Source: Micromonospora sp. WMMA1947 (GTDB lineage: Bacteria; Actinomycetota; Actinomycetes; Mycobacteriales; Micromonosporaceae). From it: 64,000 nt of DNA. The stretch lies in contig NZ_CP114909.1 of NCBI RefSeq assembly GCF_027497355.1, positions 4,297,001 through 4,361,000 of the forward strand. The letters are read 5' to 3'. This document shows positions 1 to 7,985 of the stretch, one piece after another. Made by a program: the position numbers and the translations under genes. The first letter of the stretch is position 1. The number at the start of each line of letters is the position of its first letter. The notes under the pieces are model-generated. The model did not search any database, was not told the origin of the DNA, and saw only the letters and a list, made by a program, of their open reading frames with translations.

Positions 1-332
1 CCCCGGCGGGTGGGAAGGTCTCGTGTCTGGATCAGGTCCTTGACGGAGACCGGGACGCCGAGCAGCGGCCGTTCCCGGAAGGCCGCCTCGCCGACGGTGC
101 GGATCATCCGGTCGGCCGCGTCCGCCTCGCGCAGCGCGCCGTCGCCCGCCACCGCGACGAACGCCCCGATTTCCGGGTCGGTGTCGCGAATGGCGTCCAG
201 GACGTTCCGTACGTGCGCCGCGACCGTCGAACGGCCCGTGAGAAACAGTTGTCTCGTCTCGTGGATGCTGCCGCAGACCGGCTGCCTGATACTGGAACCC
301 GTGAATACCGGCACCGCACCACTACAGGTCAT
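1..332 (-). CDS. Amidase-signature enzyme, N-terminal part (runs off window)
   Basis: The reading frame is open to the left edge, so only about 110 N-terminal residues are present. The frame contains the stretch RERPLLGVPVSVKDLIQTRD, typical of the start of the amidase-signature fold, where the lysine of SVKD is the catalytic Lys of the Ser-Ser-Lys triad; the two serines would lie beyond the edge. I chose the ATG at 330-332; no clear Shine-Dalgarno precedes it and the GTG at 314 is an alternative. It is divergent from a lyase and acetyltransferase pair. In fosfazinomycin and kinamycin clusters an amidase (FzmO/KinK type) removes the acetyl group during glutamylhydrazine formation. That role is inferred from this neighbourhood. 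Confidence 0.75.
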   Translation of the reverse strand, partial: MTCSGAVPVFTGSSIRQPVCGSIHETRQLFLTGRSTVAAHVRNVLDAIRDTDPEIGAFVAVAGDGALREADAADRMIRTVGEAAFRERPLLGVPVSVKDLIQTRDLPTRR

Positions 333-524
333 CGACGCGTATTCGTGCAAGTGTTCGCGCGCCGGTGGGAGCCGGTCGGAGCAATCGCGGAGAAGAAATG
401 CCTCATCCTTCGGGGTGGGCCCTGTTCAACTGCTGAAAAATGGTCTACCAGGCGAAAGCACGCACGGATAAAACAGAAAACCCGGCTGTACAGCACATCG
501 ACGGAATGACTATTCTGCACAGTC
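333..524. promoter_or_regulatory. Divergent intergenic region amidase / lyase
   Basis: This 192-base gap separates divergent genes and is visibly richer in A/T than its surroundings, especially from 425 to 520. A TATTCT hexamer at 511-516 lies 8 nt before the ATG at 525 and no Shine-Dalgarno is present, so the lyase mRNA may be leaderless. No clear operator was seen. Confidence 0.45.
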
Positions 525-1811
525 ATGATTCCCCGTTATTCTCTGCCCGAGATGGCGGACATCTGGTCGGACCAGGCGCGCTACGCGACATGGACCGAGG
601 TGGAGGTCCTGGCCACGCAGGCGCAGGCGATTCTGGGACGCGTACCGGAGAGCGCCCTCAACGACATCCGGAGCGCCCGTGTGCCTTCGGTGGCCCAGGT
701 GGTCGCGCACGAGCGCGAGCGCGACCACGAGATCCTCGCCTTCCTCGCGGCCCTCTGCGAGGGCATCCCGGAGGACTCCGCCCGGTGGGTGCACCTCGGG
801 ATGACCAGCTACGACCTCGTCGACACCGCCCAGGGCTCCACCATGGCCCGGGCCTGCGACCTGCTGCTCGGTGCGGCGGTGCGGCTCCGCGCGGTACTGG
901 CGGACCAGGCGGTCGCGCACTGGCACACGGTGTGCATCGGACGGACCCACGGGATGCACGCCGAGCCCACCACGCTGGGCCACAAGTTCGCCGGTTTCGC
1001 CTTCGCGATCGACCGGTCCGTGCGGCGGCTGCGGGCGGCACGCTCGGAGGTCGCGGTCGGGACGATCTCCGGGTCCGTCGGGACCTACGCGCTCATCGAC
1101 CCGTTCGTCGAGGAGTACGTCTGCGCCGAGCTGGGCCTCGGCGTGGAACCCGCGCCGACCCAGGTCGTGGCGCGCGACCGGCACGCGCAACTCCTGCACG
1201 TGATCGCCCTCCTCGGCGGATGCGTCGAGCAGATCGCCACCGAGGTCCGCCTGCTCTCACGTACCGAGATCCGTGAGGTGGAGGAGCCCCGGCCGGCCGC
1301 CTACCAGGGGTCGAGCGCCATGCCGCACAAGCGCAACCCCACGAGCAGCGAGCGACTGGTGGGACTGGCGCGCCTGCTGCGCGGATACTCGGGGACGATG
1401 CTGGAGAACGTGGCGCTGTGGCACGAGCGGGACCTGTCGCACTCCTCGGTGGAGCGGGTCGTCCTGCCGGACGCGATGATCGTCGCGCACTACCAGGTGA
1501 GCGCGGCGACGGCGCTGGTGGCGGGGCTCCAGGTCTTTCCCGACCGCATGCGGGCGGCCGTCGACCTCACCAACGGCCTGGTCTACAGTTCCGCGGTCCT
1601 GGCCGACCTGCTGGAGCGCGGCACCGAGCGGGAACGTGCCTACCGGGCGGTTCAGGCCGCCGCCGACGGAGCCGGCTCCGGCGACGCCGACTTCGGGACC
1701 CTGCTCCGTGCCCAGGGGGTCGACGTCGGCCCGCTTCGGCCGGACCGTTTCCTCGTCCACCACGATGTCGTCCTCAAGCGATTGGAAAGCCTCCGTGAAC
1801 TGGAAGATTGA
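525..1811 (+). CDS. Adenylosuccinate-lyase-family enzyme, probable hydrazinosuccinate lyase
   Basis: This 428-residue protein belongs to the fumarase/aspartase/adenylosuccinate lyase superfamily. The signature GSSAMPHKRNP is at residues 262-272 (catalytic serine loop), GRTHGMHAEPTT begins near 139 and TSYD is at 94-97. Length and N-terminus resemble bacillary PurB. The context argues against a purine role: the gene is translationally coupled to a small acetyltransferase and divergent from an amidase, as in hydrazine cassettes where the homologous enzyme (FzmR/KinM type) splits hydrazinosuccinate into fumarate and hydrazine. Superfamily membership is seen in the sequence; the substrate is inferred. 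A genuine PurB cannot be excluded from sequence alone. Confidence 0.85.
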   Translation: MIPRYSLPEMADIWSDQARYATWTEVEVLATQAQAILGRVPESALNDIRSARVPSVAQVVAHERERDHEILAFLAALCEGIPEDSARWVHLGMTSYDLVDTAQGSTMARACDLLLGAAVRLRAVLADQAVAHWHTVCIGRTHGMHAEPTTLGHKFAGFAFAIDRSVRRLRAARSEVAVGTISGSVGTYALIDPFVEEYVCAELGLGVEPAPTQVVARDRHAQLLHVIALLGGCVEQIATEVRLLSRTEIREVEEPRPAAYQGSSAMPHKRNPTSSERLVGLARLLRGYSGTMLENVALWHERDLSHSSVERVVLPDAMIVAHYQVSAATALVAGLQVFPDRMRAAVDLTNGLVYSSAVLADLLERGTERERAYRAVQAAADGAGSGDADFGTLLRAQGVDVGPLRPDRFLVHHDVVLKRLESLRELED

Positions 1812-2196
1812 ACGCGAGACGGGCGCCGACCTGGATATGGAAGCGGTCCTGGGCGTCTACCGGTCCTCCGGGCTGGGCGAGCGCCGGCCCATTGCTGACG
1901 TCGCGCGAATGGCCACCATGGTGAGATCGGCGAACCTGATCGTGACCTGCCGAATCGAGGGTGAGCTGGTGGGCATCGCGAGGAGTGTTTCCGACTTCTC
2001 GTACGTGACCTACCTCTCGGACATCGCCGTCGCGCGTTCCCATCAGCGCTCCGGTATCGGCAAGGCCCTCATCGAGGCGACCCGGAACGAGGCGCCGATG
2101 GCCAAGATCGTGCTCCTGTCGGCGCCCGCCGCGAGCGACTACTACCCGCACATCGGTTTCACCCGGCACGATTCCGCCTGGGTGCTCAATCCGTAG
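1795..2196 (+). CDS. Small GNAT N-acetyltransferase, probable hydrazine acetyltransferase
   Basis: A 133-residue GNAT-fold protein. The acetyl-CoA loop is ARSHQRSGIGKAL (Q/R-x-x-G-x-G), and the YYPHIGF segment near the C-terminus is typical of small one-domain members. The GTG at 1795 overlaps the end of the lyase gene by 17 bases, so the two are probably translationally coupled. In fosfazinomycin and kinamycin pathways a GNAT of this kind (FzmQ/KinN type) acetylates free hydrazine released by the lyase, protecting it before transfer to glutamate. That function is inferred from gene order; the family call is firm. Confidence 0.8.
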   Translation: MNWKIERETGADLDMEAVLGVYRSSGLGERRPIADVARMATMVRSANLIVTCRIEGELVGIARSVSDFSYVTYLSDIAVARSHQRSGIGKALIEATRNEAPMAKIVLLSAPAASDYYPHIGFTRHDSAWVLNP

Positions 2197-2306
2197 CAAG
2201 GCAGGCCCGCGGTGCCGGACCCGCACGGCGAAACGGCCGGTGCGGGTACCGGCGTGCCGCGGGCCGGGCGCGTGATCCGCGCCCGGCTCGACCGGTGGCG
2301 GTCCCG

Positions 2307-4073
2307 TCAGCGGGTCTCGGCGGGAAGCTGGGCGTCGCGGCTGATCAGCATCGCGTAGTGGCCCCCCAGCGCCAGCAGCTCGTCGTGGGTACCGCGCTCG
2401 ACGATCGTGCCGGCGTCCAACACGATGATCTCGTCGGCGTCCCGGATCGTCGACAGCCGGTGGGCGATCGTGACTGTGGTGCGGCCGGCGCTCGCCGCCT
2501 CGATGGCCTGGTGCACGGCCTGCTCGGTCTGGTTGTCCAAGGCGCTCGTGGCTTCGTCCAGCACGAGAATCGGCGGGTCGCGCAGGACCGCGCGGGCGAT
2601 CGCCAGGCGCTGCCGCTCCCCGCCGGAGAACCGGAATCCGCGTTCGCCCACCACCGTGTCGTAGCCGTCGGGAAGAGACATCAGGTGGTCGTGGATGTGT
2701 GCGATCTTCGCGGCCGCGACGAGTTCGTCGTCGGTCGCCCCGGGCCGGGCGAACCGCAGGTTCTCGGCGACCGAGGTGTGGAACAGGTAGGTCTCCTGGA
2801 AGACCATCCCGACCGCCCCGGCGAGCGAGTCGGCGGACATGTCCCGCACGTCGACGCCGTCGATGGTCACCCGCCCGGACGTCACGTCGTACAGCCGCGG
2901 AATCAGGTAACTGAGGGTGGTCTTGCCGGATCCGGTCTCGCCGACGATGGCGAGCTTGCGCCCGGCGGGAACGGTGATGTCTATGGCGTTGAGCGTGGGC
3001 CGGGCGGCGCCCGGGTACGCGAAGCAGACTCCCTGCATCCGCAGTTCGCCGCGCGGCTTCACCGTGTTGGCGTGCCGGGGCTCGCTGATCTCCACCGGCA
3101 GGTCGAGGTACTCGAAGATCCGGTTGAACAGTTCGAGCGAGGTCTGCAGCTCCACGGCGACATCCAGCAGGGACACCGCCGGTCGCAGCAGGTTCTGTTG
3201 CAGCGTGGTGAAGGCGACCAACGTACCGATGGAGATCGCCATGCTGTCGCCCCGGCCGCTCTGCCCCGCCACCCAGTAGATCACCGCGGGCATCGACGCC
3301 ATGACGACCCACGTCGTCGCCTGGCTCCACCGGCCCGCCGTCTGCGAGCGGATCTCCAGATCCGACAGGGTCCGGGACTCGGCGGTGAAGGCGTCGGTCA
3401 GCGAGCGGGAGCGTCCCATCGTCCGGGCCAGCAGCACGCCACTGACGGACAACGACTCCTGCACGATCGCGGCGATCGTCGCGTACTGGCGTTGCCGCTC
3501 CCGGGTGATGCGGCGCCGCTGGTTGCCCACCCGGCGGCCCACCCACACGAAGAACGGCACCATCACCAGCGACACGATGGTGAGACGCCAGTCGAGGATG
3601 GCCATCGCGACGACGGTGGCCACCACGACTGTCACGTCGGACACCAGGGTCGTCGCGGACGTGGTCACGGTGGCCTGCATGTCGCCGATGTCGTTGGTGA
3701 TCCGCGACTGCACCTCGCCGGCGCGGGTCCGCGTGTAGAAGGCCAGCGGCATGCGCTGCAGGTGCGCGTAGACAGCCGATCGCAGGTCGTGCATGACCTG
3801 CTCGCCGACCTTCGTCGACACGTACGTCTGCCAGACGACGAAGGAGCTGTTCGCGACCGAGGCGAGGATCATGCCGAGGGCGAGGACGGTCAGCAGGCCC
3901 GTCCGTCCCTGGGGCAGGGCCACGTCCAGGATCTCGCGGATCAGGAACGGGTTGACGAGGAAGACCGCTGAGGTGGCGCAGACGAGAGCGGCGACGAGCA
4001 GCAGGCTCCATCCGTACGGGCGGAAGAGCCGGAGGATGCGCCGCAACGGCACATGGGGGTCAGCGGTGGTCAC
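2307..4073 (-). CDS. ABC exporter half-transporter, fused membrane and ATPase domains
   Basis: A 588-residue type IV ABC exporter subunit. The membrane domain spans about residues 20-300 with hydrophobic helices near 22-42, 62-82, 140-180 and 250-285. The nucleotide-binding domain carries Walker A GETGSGKT (378-385), a Q-loop at FQET, signature FSGGER (482-487), Walker B ILVLDEATS (502-510) and the switch His of IAHRLS, so it should be catalytically intact. The GTG start at 4073 follows AGGAGG. It probably works as a homodimer and, beside the hydrazine cassette, may export or give self-resistance to the cluster product; the substrate is unknown. Confidence 0.9.
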   Translation of the reverse strand: MTTADPHVPLRRILRLFRPYGWSLLLVAALVCATSAVFLVNPFLIREILDVALPQGRTGLLTVLALGMILASVANSSFVVWQTYVSTKVGEQVMHDLRSAVYAHLQRMPLAFYTRTRAGEVQSRITNDIGDMQATVTTSATTLVSDVTVVVATVVAMAILDWRLTIVSLVMVPFFVWVGRRVGNQRRRITRERQRQYATIAAIVQESLSVSGVLLARTMGRSRSLTDAFTAESRTLSDLEIRSQTAGRWSQATTWVVMASMPAVIYWVAGQSGRGDSMAISIGTLVAFTTLQQNLLRPAVSLLDVAVELQTSLELFNRIFEYLDLPVEISEPRHANTVKPRGELRMQGVCFAYPGAARPTLNAIDITVPAGRKLAIVGETGSGKTTLSYLIPRLYDVTSGRVTIDGVDVRDMSADSLAGAVGMVFQETYLFHTSVAENLRFARPGATDDELVAAAKIAHIHDHLMSLPDGYDTVVGERGFRFSGGERQRLAIARAVLRDPPILVLDEATSALDNQTEQAVHQAIEAASAGRTTVTIAHRLSTIRDADEIIVLDAGTIVERGTHDELLALGGHYAMLISRDAQLPAETR

Positions 4074-4125
4074 CAGGCCTCCTCAGCCGACGTGCGTCAG
4101 GCGCGGCGCGCCACCGGAGGCGTCG

Positions 4126-4145
4126 TCGCGCCCTCGGGCGCGACG
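4126..4145. terminator. Short GC hairpin downstream of the 60-codon gene
   Basis: A perfect 8-bp inverted repeat (GTCGCGCC / GGCGCGAC) with a CTCG tetraloop lies between the minus-strand small gene and the ABC exporter. There is no T-tract, as is common in actinomycetes. It could end the Rieske transcript. Confidence 0.45.
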
Positions 4146-4231
4146 GGGCGGCATGCTCCGGACGAGAACCATATGTCGTGCAAGCCCGCGGATCGCGGCG
4201 TCGGACGGCAGTGCGCACAGCCGGGGATCCG

Positions 4232-4414
4232 CTACCGCAGGCGCTGCTCCAGCGCCGCCCACTCGGCGCGTTCGGCCGCTGTCAGCGGCTCGTCCATGTG
4301 CATCGTCACGAATCCCGTCGGCACGCCGGCCCACATGGCTCCCGACCAGATCAGGCCCATCTTGAGGTGATGCAGCACGGAACGCAGCCCGTCCGGCAGC
4401 CGTGGGGTCTTCAT
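4232..4414 (-). CDS. 60-residue protein of unknown family
   Basis: A short protein starting MKTPRLPDGLRSVL. A hydrophobic central segment (about residues 18-38, GLIWSGAMWAGVPTGFVTMH) is followed by a charged helical tail rich in Ala, Glu and Arg. The ATG at 4412-4414 follows AGGAG, and the gene lies 61 bases after the Rieske ferredoxin gene on the same strand, so the two are probably one transcript. The hydrophobic stretch could be a single membrane segment or a docking helix. I do not recognise the family. A good ribosome site and C/G-rich third positions support real coding. Confidence 0.6.
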   Translation of the reverse strand: MKTPRLPDGLRSVLHHLKMGLIWSGAMWAGVPTGFVTMHMDEPLTAAERAEWAALEQRLR

Positions 4415-4475
4415 GATGGGCTCTCCTCATGCGAGTCGATGGACGAGGGCGGCGCCGCCGCGCGACCGCTCCCCA

Positions 4476-4805
4476 TCAGGGCTGCCGCTCGGCGGTCCGG
4501 GTGAGGGCGACGTAGACGTATCCGTCCTCCACCCGCACGGGGTAGGTGCCGATCGGCCGGGTCGCGGGTGGGTTGGTGGGCTCACCGGTCCGCAGGTCGA
4601 AGCAGGATCCGTGCAGCCAGCACTCGATCGTGCCGTCGTACACCTCGCCCTCGGAGAGCGAGACCTCGGCGTGCGAGCACAGGTCGTGGATCGCGTACAC
4701 CTGCCCGCCGCTGCGGGCCAGGGCCACCGTGGTGCCCTCGATCTCCAGCGCGATCGCGCCCTCATCCGGGACGTCTGCCACCGGACACGCCTTGACGAAA
4801 TCCAT
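4476..4805 (-). CDS. Rieske-type [2Fe-2S] ferredoxin
   Basis: A 109-residue single-domain Rieske protein. Cluster ligands are C43-S-H45 and C62-W-L-H65, within CSHAEV and CWLHGSCFD, so the site is complete. Its size matches ferredoxin components of non-haem ring-hydroxylating dioxygenases and stand-alone Rieske proteins, not oxygenase alpha subunits. It probably carries electrons to an oxygenase encoded elsewhere; no reductase or oxygenase alpha subunit lies next to it. The ATG at 4803-4805 follows GAGAGGG. It appears to be co-transcribed with the 60-codon gene. Confidence 0.88.
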   Translation of the reverse strand: MDFVKACPVADVPDEGAIALEIEGTTVALARSGGQVYAIHDLCSHAEVSLSEGEVYDGTIECWLHGSCFDLRTGEPTNPPATRPIGTYPVRVEDGYVYVALTRTAERQP

Positions 4806-5035
4806 CGAGTCAGCCCTCTCCCGATCGCACCCGGACGGAAACGACCATCGCCACCTTGCGCCCGGGCCCTCAGGCAGGAACGGAGGGCGGGTCGAACCGC
4901 GCTGGAGGCGCCGCCGCCGGGGGCGGCGCGGGCTCGTTCGGGTGGTCCCTCGGACGGCGGAGGAGCCCTCGTGGAACCGACGGAAAGGGACCAGAAGCGT
5001 CAGGAATCAAGAAGCACTGGTCGCGCGGCGGCCGC

Positions 5036-5041
5036 TAGCGT
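5036..5041 (+). promoter_or_regulatory. -10-like hexamer for leaderless VOC gene
   Basis: TAGCGT lies 7 nt before the ATG at 5049 and no Shine-Dalgarno is present. This is the usual arrangement of leaderless actinobacterial promoters. The preceding 230 bases hold no other recognisable feature. Confidence 0.4.
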
Positions 5042-5048
5042 TTGCGGT

Positions 5049-5459
5049 ATGAACATCACAATTCACTCAAGCTTCCTGCCGCACGAGGATGCGGACGCGT
5101 CGGTCACCTTCTATCGCGACGTGCTGGGGTTCGAGATCCGCAACGACGTGGGCTACGACGGCATGCGCTGGGTCACCGTGGGGCCGGCCGACCAGCCGCA
5201 GACGTCGATCGTGCTGCAGCCGCCGGCCGCCGACCCCGGCATCACCGACGAGGAGCGGCGCACCATCCAGGAGATGATGGCCAAGGGCACGTACGCCGGT
5301 GTGCTCCTGTCCGCTCCCGACCTCGACGGGGTCTTCGAGCGCGTCCAGGCCAGCGGGGCCGACGTGGTGCAGGAGCCGATCGAACAGGACTACGGCGTGC
5401 GGGACTGCGCGTTCCGCGACCCGGCCGGCAATTTGATCAGGATTCAGCAGGCACGCTGA
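5049..5459 (+). CDS. VOC/glyoxalase-fold protein, single domain
   Basis: A 136-residue protein of the vicinal-oxygen-chelate superfamily. It begins MNITIHSSFLPHEDADASV and ends with the typical CAFRDPAGNLIRIQQ, where the glutamate-bearing strand is replaced by an isoleucine/arginine pair. The pattern DASVTFYRDVLGFEIRNDV is the conserved first beta-alpha-beta unit. Members are lyases, dioxygenases or drug-binding resistance proteins. The protein lies 82 bases before a two-domain VOC protein and may act with it. No substrate can be read from sequence. Confidence 0.85.
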   Translation: MNITIHSSFLPHEDADASVTFYRDVLGFEIRNDVGYDGMRWVTVGPADQPQTSIVLQPPAADPGITDEERRTIQEMMAKGTYAGVLLSAPDLDGVFERVQASGADVVQEPIEQDYGVRDCAFRDPAGNLIRIQQAR

Positions 5460-5541
5460 GCCCACCCTCGTTCTCTTCGTCAACCAGGGCCGGGAACCGG
5501 TCCCGGCCCGCATCGTCATCTCAGCCAGAGGAGGTCGTCAC

Positions 5542-6342
5542 ATGCTGTTGCCCGACGTGATCACGATCGGGGCGACGGACCCGCAAGCCGCCCACGCCTT
5601 CTACAAGTCCGTGTTCCTGCCGACCGGGGTCGAGCACCGGGACGAGCGGGTCGAGCTCGACCTGCACGGTGTCGCACAGCTGGCCGTGTGCCCCTCCGAG
5701 GCGCTGGCCGCGGAGGCGAACGTGGAGCCCAAGGCGCCCGGTTATCGCGGCTACGTCCTCACCTACATCGTCGACCAGCCCAGCGAGGTGAGGAGCATTC
5801 TCGACGCCGCCGCCCAGCACGGCGCGAGCGTCCTCAAGCCGGCGAAGAAGGCCATGTTCGCCGGCTTCTCCGGTGTGTTCCAGGCGCCGGACGGCGCGGT
5901 GTGGAAGCTCGCGTCGTCCGAGAAGAAGGACACCGGCCCGGCGCAGGAGACGCCCGTGCCGAGCGAGGTCGGCGTGCTGCTCGGGGTGGCCGACACGAAG
6001 GCGTCCACGGCCTTCTACCAGGCCCTGGGCATGACCGTCGACCGCGACTACGGCAGCAAGTACATCGACTTCAAGCCGACCTCGGGCGGCTGCCGGCTGG
6101 GCCTGATGGACGGCGGCATGCTGGCGAAGGACGCCGGGGTCAAGGAGAGCGGCGGCGCCGGCTTCCGCGCGGCGGCCTTCGAGCGGGCCGCGGCCTCGCG
6201 CGACGAGGTCGACAGCCTTCTGGCCGCGGTGACTCCGGCCGGCGGCCACGTCGCCGCAGCCGGCGCGGAGACCTCGCCGGGGGTCTACTCGGGATACTTC
6301 GTCGACCCGGACGGCTTCCTGTGGAGGGCGACCAGCGCATAG
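5542..6342 (+). CDS. Two-domain VOC/glyoxalase-like protein
   Basis: A 266-residue protein with two tandem VOC units. The first (about 1-128) begins LLPDVITIGATDPQAAHAFY; the second (about 136-266) begins VGVLLGVADTKASTAFYQALGM and ends SGYFVDPDGFLWRATSA. Tandem VOC proteins of this size are common in actinomycetes, and some bind or detoxify drugs. The ATG at 5542 follows GAGGAGG. A long perfect hairpin just after the gene should end its transcript. A resistance or tailoring role in the adjoining cluster is possible, but nothing in the sequence proves it. Confidence 0.85.
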   Translation: MLLPDVITIGATDPQAAHAFYKSVFLPTGVEHRDERVELDLHGVAQLAVCPSEALAAEANVEPKAPGYRGYVLTYIVDQPSEVRSILDAAAQHGASVLKPAKKAMFAGFSGVFQAPDGAVWKLASSEKKDTGPAQETPVPSEVGVLLGVADTKASTAFYQALGMTVDRDYGSKYIDFKPTSGGCRLGLMDGGMLAKDAGVKESGGAGFRAAAFERAAASRDEVDSLLAAVTPAGGHVAAAGAETSPGVYSGYFVDPDGFLWRATSA

Positions 6343-6348
6343 CAGAGC

Positions 6349-6384
6349 GGGCCTCTGGCCGGGATGTCTCCCGGCCAGAGGCCC
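6349..6384. terminator. Perfect 16-bp hairpin terminator
   Basis: A perfect inverted repeat of 16 bp per arm with a 4-nt TGTC loop starts seven bases after the stop codon of the VOC gene. It lies between convergent genes and can act in both directions. Confidence 0.8.
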
Positions 6385-6393
6385 GGTGCCGTG

Positions 6394-6435
6394 CTCAGCC
6401 GTCAGCCGTCAGCCGTCAGCCGTCAGCCGTCAGCC
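6394..6435. repeat. Tandem 7-bp repeat (GTCAGCC) at a gene end
   Basis: Five perfect head-to-tail copies of GTCAGCC occupy 6401-6435, preceded by one variant copy CTCAGCC at 6394. On the minus strand the unit reads GGCTGAC. Because 7 is not a multiple of 3, TGA falls successively in all three frames. The array supplies the stop codon of the peptidase gene and backup stops in the other frames. Confidence 0.9.
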
Positions 6436-7985
6436 GGATCCGGCAACGGATTGGCGTTGCAGTGAGCGTCGACGCCGGCGACCGAGTTCGGCCGGGTGCC
6501 GTCCCTCAGGTAGGCGATGACGTGGTTGTTCAGGCACGCGTTGGCGTTGGCGGTTAGGGACGCGCCGTGGAAGACGCCGCCACGCTCCAGGACCAGCCGG
6601 GAGTTCGGGAACAACCGGTGTACCTCGACGGCGCCCTGCACCGGCGTGAGGGCGTCGTGTTCCGCCTGGATCAGCAGCATGTTCACGTTCCGGTCGCCGA
6701 CCTTCGTCGGCTTGCCCGCCGGCACCGGCCAGAAGGCGCACGGCGCGTTGTACCACCCGTTGTTCCAGGTCATGAACTTGGTGCCCCTGCGGTGCTGCTG
6801 GGACAGATCGGTCCGCCACTGGTTCCAGTTCCGGGGCCAGGGGCCGTCGACGCACTGCACGGCGCGGTACATCGCGTGGGTGTTCTGGGCGGGGAAGTCG
6901 GGCTCGAGGAAGTTGTCCCGAAGCCCGGACGGGTCCCCGCGCAGCACCCAGTCGGCCAGCACCCCGGCGTGGTAGGTCCAGATGTAGCTGCGATACACGT
7001 TCACCGAGAAGATGTCGCTGTACTCGGCCGGCCCGATCTTGCCGTCGATCGGCGCCTTGCGGAGCATCGCCATGCCCTTGTAGTAGTTCGCCTCGACCTG
7101 TGCCGGCGTTCGTCCGAGGTGGTAGTACGAGTCGTGCTCGGCGATCCAGGCGAAGTAGATCTGGGCCCGCTTCTCGAAGGCTTCGTTCGTCTCCAGCAGG
7201 GATTTGTACCCGACGCTGCTCGGCCGCACCACGCTGTCCAGGACCATGCGCCGTACCCGGTTCGGGAACAGGGAGGCGTAGACGGAGCCGACGTAGGTGC
7301 CGTGGGAGTAGCCCAGGTAATTGATTTTCTCCTGGCCGAGGGCGATCCGCATGAGGTCCATGTCGCGGGCGGTGTCCGCCGTCCGGAAGTACTTGAGCGT
7401 GTCACCGTACTTCTGCCCGCAGCTCTCGGCGAATGTGCGCGCCCGGTTCACCCACACCGCTTCTTCGGCGTTGCCGGCCGGAACGTAGTCGGGCCGGGCC
7501 CCGCCCGGGTAGAGGTACGTGGGATCGCAGCTGATCGACGGCTCGCTCGCGCCGACGCCGCGCGGGTCGAAGCCGATCCAGTCGTACGTGGAGCCCACGG
7601 AGGTCAGCAGGCCGGTGGAGCCGTCCGCGAAGCGGGTCGGCAGATCCCGTCCGATGGTGCCCGGCCACTGGCCCCGGTTCAACAGGACGACGCCCTGGTA
7701 CTGCGATTCGGGCGAGGTGTGCTTGGCTCGGGTCAGGGCCAGAGTGATCTTCTGGCCGTTCGGTCGGGAGTGGTCGAGTGGAACCTCGAGGGAACCGCAC
7801 TCGAGCCCCACGAGATAGTCGTCCATCAGAGGGTCGTCGTCCGGGCAAGGTGACCAGGCGATTCCGGCAATCGGCCGGTCGGCCGGCCGGGCCGCCGCCG
7901 CGGAGGGGACCACGGTGACCTGTGCCGTCAGACCCAGCGCAACCGCCGCCGCGCCGGCTAACAGTTTTCTCATCCATTCCCCCAT
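6423..7985 (-). CDS. Secreted alpha/beta hydrolase, tripeptidyl-aminopeptidase family
   Basis: A 520-residue exported hydrolase of the SlpD/TAP family. A signal peptide is evident: MRKLLAG followed by a hydrophobic stretch and the cleavage-like site PSAAAA-RP near residue 33. The nucleophile elbow GYSHGTY is at 225-231 (Ser227), WIGFDPRGVGASEP forms the oxyanion region, and the C-terminal TAP-like domain contains NMLLIQAEHDALTPVQGA (acid) and GGVFHG (His). These enzymes remove short N-terminal peptides or hydrolyse amides outside the cell. The start could also be the ATG at 7973. The 3' end runs into a heptanucleotide repeat. Confidence 0.9.
   Translation of the reverse strand: MGEWMRKLLAGAAAVALGLTAQVTVVPSAAAARPADRPIAGIAWSPCPDDDPLMDDYLVGLECGSLEVPLDHSRPNGQKITLALTRAKHTSPESQYQGVVLLNRGQWPGTIGRDLPTRFADGSTGLLTSVGSTYDWIGFDPRGVGASEPSISCDPTYLYPGGARPDYVPAGNAEEAVWVNRARTFAESCGQKYGDTLKYFRTADTARDMDLMRIALGQEKINYLGYSHGTYVGSVYASLFPNRVRRMVLDSVVRPSSVGYKSLLETNEAFEKRAQIYFAWIAEHDSYYHLGRTPAQVEANYYKGMAMLRKAPIDGKIGPAEYSDIFSVNVYRSYIWTYHAGVLADWVLRGDPSGLRDNFLEPDFPAQNTHAMYRAVQCVDGPWPRNWNQWRTDLSQQHRRGTKFMTWNNGWYNAPCAFWPVPAGKPTKVGDRNVNMLLIQAEHDALTPVQGAVEVHRLFPNSRLVLERGGVFHGASLTANANACLNNHVIAYLRDGTRPNSVAGVDAHCNANPLPDPADG

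Noticed and set aside
525..1811. Housekeeping purB
   Set aside because: The family is right, but overlap with a small GNAT and divergence from an amidase fit a hydrazine cassette better. Not fully excluded.
1774..4011. Very long frames on the strand or frame opposite real genes (for example minus-strand 1774-4011, plus-strand 2295-3971, plus-strand 8644-10215)
   Set aside because: High GC makes stop codons rare; these frames are Arg/Gly/Ala/Pro-rich without domains and are antisense or frame-shifted copies of well-supported genes.
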